Positions 8,849 through 17,440 of a stretch of DNA of 64,000 bases are shown here, one piece after another. The stretch is from JBEBGV01 sp040081265 (GTDB lineage: Bacteria > Acidobacteriota > Vicinamibacteria > Vicinamibacterales > UBA2999). Where the stretch lies: contig JBEBGV010000009.1 of assembly GCA_040081265.1 (NCBI GenBank), positions 30,878 to 94,877 on the forward strand. Reading direction: 5' to 3'. The notes below the pieces were generated by a model. It saw nothing but the letters and a program-made list of their open reading frames with translations, did no database searches and was not told where the DNA came from. Position 1 is the stretch's first letter. Every line of letters starts with the position of its first letter. The position numbers and the translations under genes are program-made.

Positions 8849-9965
8849 ATGTGAAGAAATGCCGCGCGACAAACTCCTGAATGACCACGTCGGGCCGCTG
8901 GCGCTCAATCTCGTCGTAGTCCAGTTCGTCCTGCCAGTAGTACTCCACATGGCTGAAGTGCTCGGACAGGTACGGAATCAGCCGCGCACCGAACGAGTCG
9001 CGGAACACGATGGCCCTGGGTAACCTGCGATCGCGGTGCTCGACAATCAGGATCGGATCTTCGCCGTACGGGTCAGGGCGCGGCGGCGCAACGATACGAT
9101 ACCCCGCGCGGCGTCTGAGCACGAGCCCGGGCATCTCACGCTTTCCTTCGTCACGCAGCCCAAGCATCGAGGTCTTGTCCCCGGAGGTCACCGAGGGATC
9201 GACGTCGAAATCTTCGCGCTGGAGCGGCACGATCGACGGGAACCATCGCTGCAGCTGGCGCGCGATCGCCTGATAGGCCACGAGTGCACCGCGGTCGTTC
9301 CAGTGCGTGTCGTACCGGTGATAGAGCAGTTCCCGCGACTTGGCCGCAATCAGCGGACCACGGAGATCAAGCAGGGGGAAGTCCGGTGCCGTCAGGGCCA
9401 TGTGGGTGATGAGCTGATCGGCCCGATAGTCGGTGCGCAGCCGGCGCAGGCTGGTCGGCATGTACTCCGGGTAGATCATCTGCTTGTCGGGGGCGATGAC
9501 GAAGAGGTAACGAATCCCGCGCTTCTCCAGAAACGCGCGACGTTTCATCAACGTCTCGCTCCAGTCCGACAGTTCTGCTGATGAGAATGGCTCCTGCTGA
9601 GTCCAGTCTTCGAGGCCACCGTTGTCGGCGAAAAACAGCCAGTTGTTCTTCCCGGCAATGGTTGTGTCAAATGCGGACGTTCCCGCCAGGCGCCAGAGAA
9701 GGGCAGAGCGCGCATCGATGAGCGGCGCACGCATCGCGAAGTGGTCGTCGAAGTAACGGGTGAAGGCTCCGGGCCAGGCGAGCAGATCTCTGCGGGCCCA
9801 GGACCAAGTCGGCCATCTCGCCAGCTCTCTCATCTCCGACTCCGAGACCGCGCCACGCCCGAAGCCGAGGGCGAGACCGAGGCCTGGAATCGTGATGATC
9901 ACGATGAACACCGTGACGATGGCGGTGGCACCAGGGATTGGTCGCTGGCGTGCCGGTGCTGACAT
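8817..9965 (-). CDS. AlgJ/AlgX-like SGNH-fold O-acetyltransfer protein
   Basis: A 382-residue protein with one N-terminal membrane anchor (about 12-33) and an SGNH-hydrolase-like domain. Visible motifs are GKNNWLFF, YDTHWND near 220 (Asp/His of the catalytic set) and FRDSFG near 323 (serine in a GDS-like position). AlgJ/AlgX-type proteins work outside the cytoplasmic membrane with an MBOAT acyl channel to O-acetylate exopolysaccharide or wall sugars. The start ATG overlaps the MBOAT stop by one base (TGATG), which supports translational coupling. No polysaccharide synthase is nearby, so the acceptor polymer is unknown. Confidence 0.85.
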   Translation of the reverse strand: MSAPARQRPIPGATAIVTVFIVIITIPGLGLALGFGRGAVSESEMRELARWPTWSWARRDLLAWPGAFTRYFDDHFAMRAPLIDARSALLWRLAGTSAFDTTIAGKNNWLFFADNGGLEDWTQQEPFSSAELSDWSETLMKRRAFLEKRGIRYLFVIAPDKQMIYPEYMPTSLRRLRTDYRADQLITHMALTAPDFPLLDLRGPLIAAKSRELLYHRYDTHWNDRGALVAYQAIARQLQRWFPSIVPLQREDFDVDPSVTSGDKTSMLGLRDEGKREMPGLVLRRRAGYRIVAPPRPDPYGEDPILIVEHRDRRLPRAIVFRDSFGARLIPYLSEHFSHVEYYWQDELDYDEIERQRPDVVIQEFVARHFFTYGPYPPGIPQ

Positions 9966-11407
9966 CAGAATCTGAAGTAGATGAACGGGTTGTACGTACG
10001 GGCAGCCAGCTGAGCCAGCGAGGCGACAAGGATCAAGAACACGGCAGCCGCGCTGGCCAGGGCAACGAGCCGCGTTTGCCCCTGGGCATTCAGGTGCTGT
10101 CCCTGGAAGCGCGACTCGAGCCAGGCGCCAACCGGCAGCGCACCGACGCATCCGGCGGCGAGCGCCAGAAGCAGTGGAGGAGTCAGAAACCATTGCAGCG
10201 TGAACGGCGTGGCCGTCGTTGCGGGTTGGCCGGCCATGGCTGAGAGCATGGCCACAGCGTGCGACAGCGTGTCAGCTCTGAAGAAGACCCAGCCCACCAT
10301 CACGATCACCAGGAGATAGATGTGGCGCAGCGGCGCCCATGTGCGCTCGAGCACGCGGCCGAGCCCAACGCGCTCCAGCACGAGAAATGCACCGTGGTAC
10401 AGGCCCCAGATGACAAACGTCCAGCTTGCACCGTGCCAGAGGCCGCAGAGAAAGAACACGGTAAACAGGTGGGCGTAGGTGCGCGCCGGCGACACACGGC
10501 TGCCGCCGAGTGGGATGTAGAGGTAGTCGCGAAACCACGCCGAGAGCGTCATGTGCCAGCGACGCCAGAAGTCCTGGACGCTGTCGGCCACGTAGGGCCA
10601 GCGGAAGTTTTCTGGAAAGCGGAACCCGAACATGCGTCCCAGGCCGATCGCCATGTCGGAGTAGCCGGAGAAGTCGAAGTAGATCTGCAGCGTGTAGCAG
10701 GTGATGGCCAGCCATGCGTGGGCGGGTGACACGGCGGCCGCCGGCATCGCGAAGACCTTGTCGGCCACTTCAGCGACCGTGTTGGCTATGAGCACTTTCT
10801 TCCCGAGGCCAATCACGAAGCGCCGCACTCCCCAGGCGAAGTCGTCAAGCGACACCACGCGCCTTGCCAGCTGATCGGCGATGTCACGGTATCGAATGAT
10901 GGGGCCGGCGATCAGCTGCGGAAACAGCAGCAGGTACAAGGCGGCGTGCACCGGGCTCTTTTGGGCCTGCGCGTCCCGCCGGTAAACATCGACGATGTAG
11001 GAAATGGCGTGGAAGGTGTAGAACGAGATGCCAATCGGCAGCACCACACCGGGCAGCTCGAGTGCCCGCCCGCCGACCGCCATGACCAGGATGCTGGCGT
11101 TGTCCGCGAAGAAATTCGCGTACTTGAAGAAGCCGAGAACGGCGAGGTTGACGGCAACGGCCGCCCCAAGGACCACGCCGGCGTTGCCGCTGGTGCGTGC
11201 CCGGTCCACCCGGATTGCCATCAGGTAGTTGAATGCGATCGAGCCGAGCATCAGCCCCGTAAAGGCACCGCCACCCTTCGCATAGAAGATGACGCTGGCG
11301 ACGACCAGGAGCCAGTTGGCCAGACGGCCATGTCTGCGGCTCAGGACGTAGAGCGCGAGTAGAATCGGCAGGAAGGCGAACAGGAAGATCGGCTCCGTGA
11401 AGAGCAT
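9965..11407 (-). CDS. MBOAT family membrane O-acyltransferase (AlgI-like)
   Basis: A 480-residue polytopic membrane protein with about ten or more hydrophobic segments. Its N-terminus (MLFTEPIFLFAFLPILL) matches the AlgI/DltB pattern, so I chose ATG 11407 rather than an upstream start. The conserved MBOAT histidine lies in FLCGLWHGASW near 323, followed by GLYHG. It is expected to pass acetyl or acyl groups across the membrane to the AlgJ-like partner encoded next, which overlaps by one base. It is divergent from the ferrochelatase gene with only 25 bases between start codons, so their promoters must overlap. Confidence 0.9.
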   Translation of the reverse strand: MLFTEPIFLFAFLPILLALYVLSRRHGRLANWLLVVASVIFYAKGGGAFTGLMLGSIAFNYLMAIRVDRARTSGNAGVVLGAAVAVNLAVLGFFKYANFFADNASILVMAVGGRALELPGVVLPIGISFYTFHAISYIVDVYRRDAQAQKSPVHAALYLLLFPQLIAGPIIRYRDIADQLARRVVSLDDFAWGVRRFVIGLGKKVLIANTVAEVADKVFAMPAAAVSPAHAWLAITCYTLQIYFDFSGYSDMAIGLGRMFGFRFPENFRWPYVADSVQDFWRRWHMTLSAWFRDYLYIPLGGSRVSPARTYAHLFTVFFLCGLWHGASWTFVIWGLYHGAFLVLERVGLGRVLERTWAPLRHIYLLVIVMVGWVFFRADTLSHAVAMLSAMAGQPATTATPFTLQWFLTPPLLLALAAGCVGALPVGAWLESRFQGQHLNAQGQTRLVALASAAAVFLILVASLAQLAARTYNPFIYFRF

Positions 11408-11432
11408 CGCCAGCAGTATCACCCAACCCCAG

Positions 11433-12434
11433 ATGTTCGACGCCGTCCTCCTCATCGCGTTCGGCGGGCCCCAGGGTCCCTCCGATATACGTCCGTTCCT
11501 CGATAACGTGCTGCGGGGACGTCGGGTCAGTCCCGCGCGGCTGGAAGAAGTGGTCCTGCACTACGAGTTGTTCGGGGGCGTCTCGCCGCTGACCGCGCTC
11601 ACGCTGCGTCAGGCCGAAGGCCTTCGGGACCGGTTGGCCACGACCGGCCGGTCGCTCCCGGTGTATGTGGGCATGCGCAACTGGCATCCGTATCTTGCCG
11701 ACACGCTCGAGCGCATGTACGCCGACGGCGTGCGGCGGGCGATTGGGTTCATCACGTCTGCCTTTCACTCCTACTCGAGCTGCCAGCAGTACCGCGAGAA
11801 CGTCGCAGCCGCGAGGGTCGAGCTTGGCACTCGACGCCCTGGCGCCGACGTGGACGTGACCTTTGTGGGCAGCTGGTTCGAACACCCGGGCTTCATTGCG
11901 GCCAATGCCCGACACGTAGAGGCGGCTTTGGCAAGGCTTCCGGCCCAGTTGTCGTCGGGTGCGAAGATTGTGTTCACCGCGCACAGCATCCCCACCGCCA
12001 TGGCGGAGCGATCGCGGTATCGAGAACAGCTGGCGGCGACATCAGCCGCGGTTGCCGCCCAGGTCGGTCGCGAGTGGGCGCTGGTCTACCAGAGTCGCAG
12101 CGGGCGACCCGAAGATCCCTGGCTCGAGCCAGACGTGGGGGATCACCTTCGTGCCGAAAGGCAACGGGGAGCGGGCGCCGTGGTGCTGTGCCCGATCGGC
12201 TTTGTCTGCGATCACATCGAGGTGCTCTACGACCTTGACCAGCAGGCGGCTGCGGTGTGTGCGGAGATTGGTCTGCCGATGGTTCGGGCCGAAGCCGTCA
12301 ACGCCGATCCGCTGTTCCTCGACGCCATGGCTGACGTCGTGCAGCAGACCATCCGAAGGTATACCGGACGCGCCCTCCCGATCGCCCCGATCGGCCGCCC
12401 TCCGGGACCTGCGTCACGCACAGCCGCGATATAG
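11433..12434 (+). CDS. hemH: Ferrochelatase
   Basis: A 333-residue protein that inserts iron into a porphyrin at the end of haem synthesis. Family signatures include LIAFGGPQGPSDIRPFL at the start, the active-site histidine in SAFHSYSSCQQYREN, QSRSGRPEDPWLEPDV, and CPIGFVCDHIEVLYDLD, which carries the catalytic glutamate region. I chose ATG 11433 because the family starts directly with this strand. Length is normal for bacterial HemH. No other haem genes are in the window. An M61 peptidase gene starts ten bases downstream. Confidence 0.93.
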   Translation: MFDAVLLIAFGGPQGPSDIRPFLDNVLRGRRVSPARLEEVVLHYELFGGVSPLTALTLRQAEGLRDRLATTGRSLPVYVGMRNWHPYLADTLERMYADGVRRAIGFITSAFHSYSSCQQYRENVAAARVELGTRRPGADVDVTFVGSWFEHPGFIAANARHVEAALARLPAQLSSGAKIVFTAHSIPTAMAERSRYREQLAATSAAVAAQVGREWALVYQSRSGRPEDPWLEPDVGDHLRAERQRGAGAVVLCPIGFVCDHIEVLYDLDQQAAAVCAEIGLPMVRAEAVNADPLFLDAMADVVQQTIRRYTGRALPIAPIGRPPGPASRTAAI

Positions 12435-12435
12435 T
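12430..12435 (+). promoter_or_regulatory. -10-like element close to the M61 peptidase start
   Basis: TATAGT overlaps the hemH stop and ends nine bases before ATG 12445. A transcript starting about seven bases later would have almost no leader. No clear -35 box is visible, so this is tentative. Confidence 0.3.
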
Positions 12436-12444
12436 CGGCCGAGC

Positions 12445-14049
12445 ATGGCTGTGCGTCGTGTTCTGCTCTTTGTCGTCCTTCTGCTCGGTGGCGTTCCGAC
12501 GATCGCGGCGCCACAGACCAGCACCTATCGCCTGACGTTCCCCGACGTGGCTCGGCGATCGATGCGGGTGGAGTTGACGCTGGTGGACGTGCCAAGCGGA
12601 GGGCTCGAACTGCACATGAGCCGGTCGTCGCCAGGACGCTACGCCGCCCATGATTTTGCCCGGAACGTCTCGGATGTCGAGGTCGCTGATGCGAGCGGAG
12701 TGGCCCTTGACGTGAGTCACCCCACCCCGCAGGTCTGGCGAATCGAACGACCGTCGGCGCAGGTGCGGGTGCGCTACAGGGTATCTGGCGAGCGGACCGA
12801 CGGGACCTATCTCGGGATCGACCCTGCACACGCCCACATCAACATGCCTGCGGCGCTCTTGTGGGCGCGCGGATTCGAGGACCATCCCTTCGTCGTGCGC
12901 TTCGACCCTCCGGAAGGAAGCGGCTGGCGGGTCGCGACCCAGCTTTTTCCAGGCGACGATGCCTGGACCTTCACTGCGCCGAACCTGCAGTACCTGATGG
13001 ATAGCCCGACCGAGCTCAGCGCGTTCACCGTCCGCACGTTCACCGTCGCAGACACCGGTCGATCCGCGACCGTACGCCTGGCCGTGCATCACACCGGTGA
13101 CGAGCGGGACGTCGACGCGCTCACCGTCGATGCCGAACGCATCGTTCGCGAAGCCCGCGGCGTGTTCGGTGAGCTGCCGACCTTTGATGCCGGCACCTAT
13201 ACCTTCATCGCCGACTATCTGCCCGGTGTCGTGCCTGACGGCATGGAGCATCGCAACAGCACCGTGGTCACGTCACGCGGGACCATTCGCGACGACCGTC
13301 CCGGACTGCTCGAGGCGTTATCGCATGAGTTCTTCCATGTCTGGAACGTCGAACGCATTCGCCCGCGGTCGCTCGAGCCGTTCGATTTCGACGCGGTGAA
13401 CCCCTCGGGCGAGCTGTGGCTGGCCGAAGGCTTCACGCAGTACTACGGTGCGCTGGTGCTGGCACGGGCCGAACTGATCACGACCAACGGTTTCGCGGGC
13501 GAGGTTGGCGGCATGGTGCGCGATGTCGTCGCCAGTCCCGCGCGTCAGGTGCGGACGCTCGAGGGCATGAGCCGGCTGGCGACCCTGGTCGACGGCGCGG
13601 CAGTGGCCGACGTAGCGGGGGTGAGGAGCACGTTCCTCTCCTATTACACGTGGGGCGGGGCCGTAGCGCTGGGTCTGGATCTGACGCTGCGCGACCGCAC
13701 AGGGGGACGTGTCACCCTCGACACGTTCATGCGGCAGCTGTGGGAGCGCCACGGTCGGCCCGGGGGCCGGGCCCCCGGCTACGTCGATCGACCCTATACC
13801 ACCGACGATCTCAAGGAGACGCTGGCGTCTCTGGTCGACGATCGGGCGTTCGCCGACGAGTTCTTTGCCAGGTACATTCAGGGCCGCGAGGTCATCGACT
13901 ACGACCGTCTTCTGAGCCTGGCAGGCTTCGTGTGGCGAGCCGGGCTGAGAGGCGGGGAGGTGCTGGTGCCAGCCGAAGAGGCGGGGCGCGGTCTCACCGA
14001 CGCGCAGCGTGCCTTCCGTGCGGCATGGCTGTCGTCCCACGCACGGTGA
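12445..14049 (+). CDS. M61 family metallopeptidase, secreted, without C-terminal PDZ
   Basis: A 534-residue protein with a cleavable signal peptide (about 1-23). An N-terminal beta-domain precedes a gluzincin catalytic domain with zinc motif HEFFH at 294-298 and the third ligand E328 in WLAEGFTQYY. M61 enzymes (glycyl aminopeptidase family) trim peptides outside the cytoplasm. Unlike the related gene at 15584, this copy ends without an obvious PDZ domain. The two share motifs such as SRSSPGRYAAHDFARN versus TPGSYLVREYARN and HEFFHVWNV. The start ATG lies ten bases after hemH. Confidence 0.9.
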   Translation: MAVRRVLLFVVLLLGGVPTIAAPQTSTYRLTFPDVARRSMRVELTLVDVPSGGLELHMSRSSPGRYAAHDFARNVSDVEVADASGVALDVSHPTPQVWRIERPSAQVRVRYRVSGERTDGTYLGIDPAHAHINMPAALLWARGFEDHPFVVRFDPPEGSGWRVATQLFPGDDAWTFTAPNLQYLMDSPTELSAFTVRTFTVADTGRSATVRLAVHHTGDERDVDALTVDAERIVREARGVFGELPTFDAGTYTFIADYLPGVVPDGMEHRNSTVVTSRGTIRDDRPGLLEALSHEFFHVWNVERIRPRSLEPFDFDAVNPSGELWLAEGFTQYYGALVLARAELITTNGFAGEVGGMVRDVVASPARQVRTLEGMSRLATLVDGAAVADVAGVRSTFLSYYTWGGAVALGLDLTLRDRTGGRVTLDTFMRQLWERHGRPGGRAPGYVDRPYTTDDLKETLASLVDDRAFADEFFARYIQGREVIDYDRLLSLAGFVWRAGLRGGEVLVPAEEAGRGLTDAQRAFRAAWLSSHAR

Positions 14050-14056
14050 GGAGGCG

Positions 14057-15541
14057 TCAGGCGGGGAAGAGAACGCCCGGCGCCAACTTCCAACCCGGAT
14101 CGAGCGAACGCTTCAACCGCCGCATCTGGTCGATGCCGACATCTCCGTAGAGCTGTCGCAGGAACTCCTGTTTCAGCGTGCTGCGGCCGACACCGTGCTC
14201 AGCAAGGGGCGACCCTCCCATGGCGATGACGGTCCGTGCCAGTTCACGGAGCACCTGGTTTCCACGTTCCATGTCGTCTGCGGTTGCCGGCACGACGTTC
14301 GGGTGCAGGTTCCCGTCCGAGACGTGTCCCCAGATGGCGTAGTCGAGCGAGTGCGCCTCGAACGCACGGCGATAGAGCGCCACCGATTCGGCGAGCCGCT
14401 CGAACGGGACAATGAAGTCGCCGGCGGTCTTCTGCAAGAGAGGCGTTCGCTGCTTGGCGGCTGCTACCGCGGCATTGACGCCGGCCGGCACGGCTTCGCG
14501 AAGCGCGAAGAGGTTCGCCGTGGCCGCCGCATCTCCCGGTAGCGCCACGACCGGATCGGTCGAGACGCCTGCGCCATCCAGCACGTCGCTGAAGGCCGTC
14601 ATGGCCTCGTCCACCTGATCGGTGGCGTCGAACTGCACGAGCAACAGGACCGCGCTGTCAGGGGGGCGCCGGGTGCCCGCGGCGGCAAACGCAGCGTCGG
14701 CGACAAATGCCAGGCTCCGCGCGTCCATGTACTCGATGGCAGAGACATCAAGGACACCGTCACCGTGCCACGCCTGTGTGGCCCGTTCACGCAGGGCGCG
14801 CGTAACAGCGAACGCCTGCGCATCGTCAACGCACTCGACGAGCGCCGTGCAGCGCGACGGTCTTGGTATCACCCTGAGAACAACATCGACGATTACTCCA
14901 AGGGTTCCCTCGGAGCCCACGAAGAGGTCCAAAAGGTCCATGCCGGGCGCCGCAAAGTAACCCGCCGACAGCTTCGGCACGTCAGGCATGCGGTAGGTGG
15001 GGACGGGAAGGTGCACGGTCGTGCCGCCGGCATCCAGCCGCAGGTCATGGCCGACAGCGATCGAGTCACCGCGGCTGACAGACAGCACGCGCCCGTCCGC
15101 CAGCACCACGGTGAGCGCTTCCACCCATCTCCTCGTGGTGCCGAACTTGAACGTGGCCGCGCCGGCGGCGTTGGTCGATACCACACCACCCACGAACGCG
15201 CCGTCATACGTTGGCGCGGGTGGATACCACAGCTGCCGGGTGGCCAGGTGCGCCTGCAGCGTGCTCAGCGGCACTCCGGCGCCGACCCGCACGCGGCGGT
15301 GTTGCTGGTCGAGCAGGATCCCGGTGAGGCTTCGCGTGCTGAGCACGAGCCCTCCCCGGGGCGTCGCACCGCCGGTCAGTGATGACTGCGCGCCGATCGG
15401 CAGAACCGTCTCCGCCGAGGCAACGAGCGAGGCCACTTCTTCGACGGTGCGCGGAAACGCAACGCCCGCAGCGAAGCCGCCGGGCACGTGTGCCGCGTCA
15501 CTCAGAAACGACCGAACGATGTCGGGGTCGGTCTCAATCAA
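14057..15541 (-). CDS. FAD-binding oxidoreductase, glycolate/D-lactate oxidase type (GlcD-like)
   Basis: A 494-residue flavoprotein of the VAO/PCMH family. The FAD pyrophosphate loop is visible as PIGAQSSLTGG, followed by VGGVVSTNAAGAATFKFG and GSEGTLGVI. The C-terminal half has the FAD-oxidase motif WGHVSDGNLHPN and AEHGVGRSTLK, typical of GlcD and D-lactate dehydrogenases. It should oxidise a 2-hydroxy acid; which one is unclear because no glcE or glcF lies nearby. An in-frame stop upstream makes TTG 15541 the earliest usual start. It is convergent with one M61 gene and divergent from the other. Confidence 0.85.
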   Translation of the reverse strand: MIETDPDIVRSFLSDAAHVPGGFAAGVAFPRTVEEVASLVASAETVLPIGAQSSLTGGATPRGGLVLSTRSLTGILLDQQHRRVRVGAGVPLSTLQAHLATRQLWYPPAPTYDGAFVGGVVSTNAAGAATFKFGTTRRWVEALTVVLADGRVLSVSRGDSIAVGHDLRLDAGGTTVHLPVPTYRMPDVPKLSAGYFAAPGMDLLDLFVGSEGTLGVIVDVVLRVIPRPSRCTALVECVDDAQAFAVTRALRERATQAWHGDGVLDVSAIEYMDARSLAFVADAAFAAAGTRRPPDSAVLLLVQFDATDQVDEAMTAFSDVLDGAGVSTDPVVALPGDAAATANLFALREAVPAGVNAAVAAAKQRTPLLQKTAGDFIVPFERLAESVALYRRAFEAHSLDYAIWGHVSDGNLHPNVVPATADDMERGNQVLRELARTVIAMGGSPLAEHGVGRSTLKQEFLRQLYGDVGIDQMRRLKRSLDPGWKLAPGVLFPA

Positions 15542-15546
15542 AGTAT

Positions 15547-15575
15547 TTGCGGAGCAATGGCGTGCGAATTATAGA
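15547..15575 (+). promoter_or_regulatory. Sigma-70-like promoter for the M61-PDZ gene
   Basis: TTGCGG (15547-15552) and TATAGA (15570-15575) are separated by 17 bases. The -10 box ends eight bases before ATG 15584, so the transcript should start one or two bases before the start codon and be leaderless. The same -35 sequence with 17-base spacing precedes metK. Confidence 0.55.
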
Positions 15576-15583
15576 ATGCCGCC

Positions 15584-17404
15584 ATGGTAGCCCGGACGCT
15601 CGCGCTGCTCCTGATTGCGTTCCTCATGACCAATATTTCCGTTTCCGACGCCCAGACGTCCAGCTCTCAGTCTGAACCGATCCGCCATACGCTGCGCTTT
15701 CCCGCGCCGCAAACCAACCGCTTCGAGGTGTCGTCTGTGGTGCCGACGGCGGGACGTGGCGAAATCGAAGTCATGATGGCCGTCTGGACTCCAGGGTCCT
15801 ATCTCGTCAGGGAATACGCCAGGAACGTCGAGAACATCACAGCGACTGATCGTGACGGTCGTTCGGTTGGCGTGGTCAAATCGGCCAAGAACCGCTGGCG
15901 GATCACGACGGGTGGCGGGGCGACGGTCACCATCTCGTATCGGCTCTATGCCCGCGAGATGACCCCGCGACACAACTGGGTCGACGTCTCGTTTGCGATG
16001 ATCAACGGCGCGCCGACGTTCATGACGATTGCCGGCGACCTCGCCCGCTCTCATGAAGTGACGGTGGCGCCGGCACCAGGCTGGTCCAGGTCGATCACCT
16101 CCCTGCCCCCGGTCGACGGGCGGGCCCACACCTACCGCGCCGCTGATTTCGACACGCTTGTTGATTCACCGATCCTGGTCGGGAACCCCGACGTGCACGA
16201 GTTTCAGGTTGATGGCAAGACCCACTACCTGGCCACGGAAGGTGCTGACGGGCTGTTCGACGGTGCCCGTGCGATTCGCGATCTCGAACGCCTGGTCAAC
16301 GAGCACAGGAAGGTGTGGGGTTCGCTGCCGTTTGACCGCTACGTATTCTTCAACCTGCTGACGCTGCCACCAGGACAGGGTGGTGGCGCCCTCGAGCACG
16401 GCAGCTCGGTGCTGATGCTGGGCGACAAGTTCGCGATGCGCGCGAGGCCCGCGTACACGAACTGGCTGGAACTGGCCAGCCACGAGTTCTTCCACGTCTG
16501 GAACGTCAAGCGCCTGCGTCCGGTCGAACTCGGTCCCTTCGACTACGAGAGCGAAGTGCTGACGCGCAGCCTGTGGATCGCCGAAGGCATCACCGACTAC
16601 TACGGGGATCTGCTGGTGCGGCGCGCCGGCTTTACGACCAGCGAGGAGTATCTTCAGGCGCTGTCGGGCAAGATCGAGGAAGTGCAGAACACACCGGGGC
16701 GCCTGCTCCAGTCGGTTGAACAGTCGTCGCTCGACGCCTGGATTCGGCAGTATCGACCCGACGAGAACTCGATCAACGTCTCCATCAGCTACTACACGAA
16801 GGGGCATGTCCTCGGGTTCTTGCTCGACGCCAGGATTCGCGCGATCACGTCCGGAGCAAAGTCGCTCGACGATGTGATGCGGCTGGCGTTCAGGCGCCAC
16901 TCGGGCGCCAGAGGCTACACTCCGACCGAGTTCCTGGCCACCGCCGAGGAAGTGGCGGGGGCGTCGCTGAAGCCGTTCTGGCAGGCGGCGATCGAGGGCA
17001 CGGCGGAACTTGACTACACCGATGCCTTGTCCACCCTTGGCCTGAGGTTCCGTGACGTGCCGGCAAACGGCGGCCGGTGGCTCGGGATCGCGACCCGGAA
17101 CGACGCCGGCCGGCTGGTCGTCGCTCAGGTCCGGAGCGATGGCCCGGCGTTCCTGGCGGGACTCAACGTGGACGATGAGCTGCTCGGCGTGGACGACGTT
17201 CGCGTGCGTCCGGAACGCTTCGACGCGCGGCTGGGACAGTTCAACGCGGGCGACCGTGTCACACTGCTGGTTGTGCGCCGCGATCAGTTGCTCCGTATCC
17301 CGGTCACGCTGGCCGCGCCACCGGTGGCGCGCTGGCGACTTGAACCGGTCGCCCCGCCCAGCGACATCCAGCGCCGGGCGGCCGCCGGCTGGCTGGGCCT
17401 TTAG
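15584..17404 (+). CDS. M61 family metallopeptidase with PDZ domain, secreted
   Basis: A 606-residue protein with a signal peptide (about 1-23). The catalytic domain has HEFFH at about 300-304 and E334 in WIAEGITDYY. A PDZ domain (about 490-585, with WLGIATRN, DGPAFLAGLNVDDELLGVDD) follows, the full-length form of the family. It probably degrades peptides in the periplasm. It is a paralogue of the gene at 12445 on the other side of a flavoprotein gene, so the pair may come from a duplication. A promoter with -10 TATAGA lies directly in front of the ATG, which lacks a ribosome site. Confidence 0.92.
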   Translation: MVARTLALLLIAFLMTNISVSDAQTSSSQSEPIRHTLRFPAPQTNRFEVSSVVPTAGRGEIEVMMAVWTPGSYLVREYARNVENITATDRDGRSVGVVKSAKNRWRITTGGGATVTISYRLYAREMTPRHNWVDVSFAMINGAPTFMTIAGDLARSHEVTVAPAPGWSRSITSLPPVDGRAHTYRAADFDTLVDSPILVGNPDVHEFQVDGKTHYLATEGADGLFDGARAIRDLERLVNEHRKVWGSLPFDRYVFFNLLTLPPGQGGGALEHGSSVLMLGDKFAMRARPAYTNWLELASHEFFHVWNVKRLRPVELGPFDYESEVLTRSLWIAEGITDYYGDLLVRRAGFTTSEEYLQALSGKIEEVQNTPGRLLQSVEQSSLDAWIRQYRPDENSINVSISYYTKGHVLGFLLDARIRAITSGAKSLDDVMRLAFRRHSGARGYTPTEFLATAEEVAGASLKPFWQAAIEGTAELDYTDALSTLGLRFRDVPANGGRWLGIATRNDAGRLVVAQVRSDGPAFLAGLNVDDELLGVDDVRVRPERFDARLGQFNAGDRVTLLVVRRDQLLRIPVTLAAPPVARWRLEPVAPPSDIQRRAAAGWLGL

Positions 17405-17440
17405 TCAGACCTGCACGCTCACGTCGGAAAGACCCCATTG

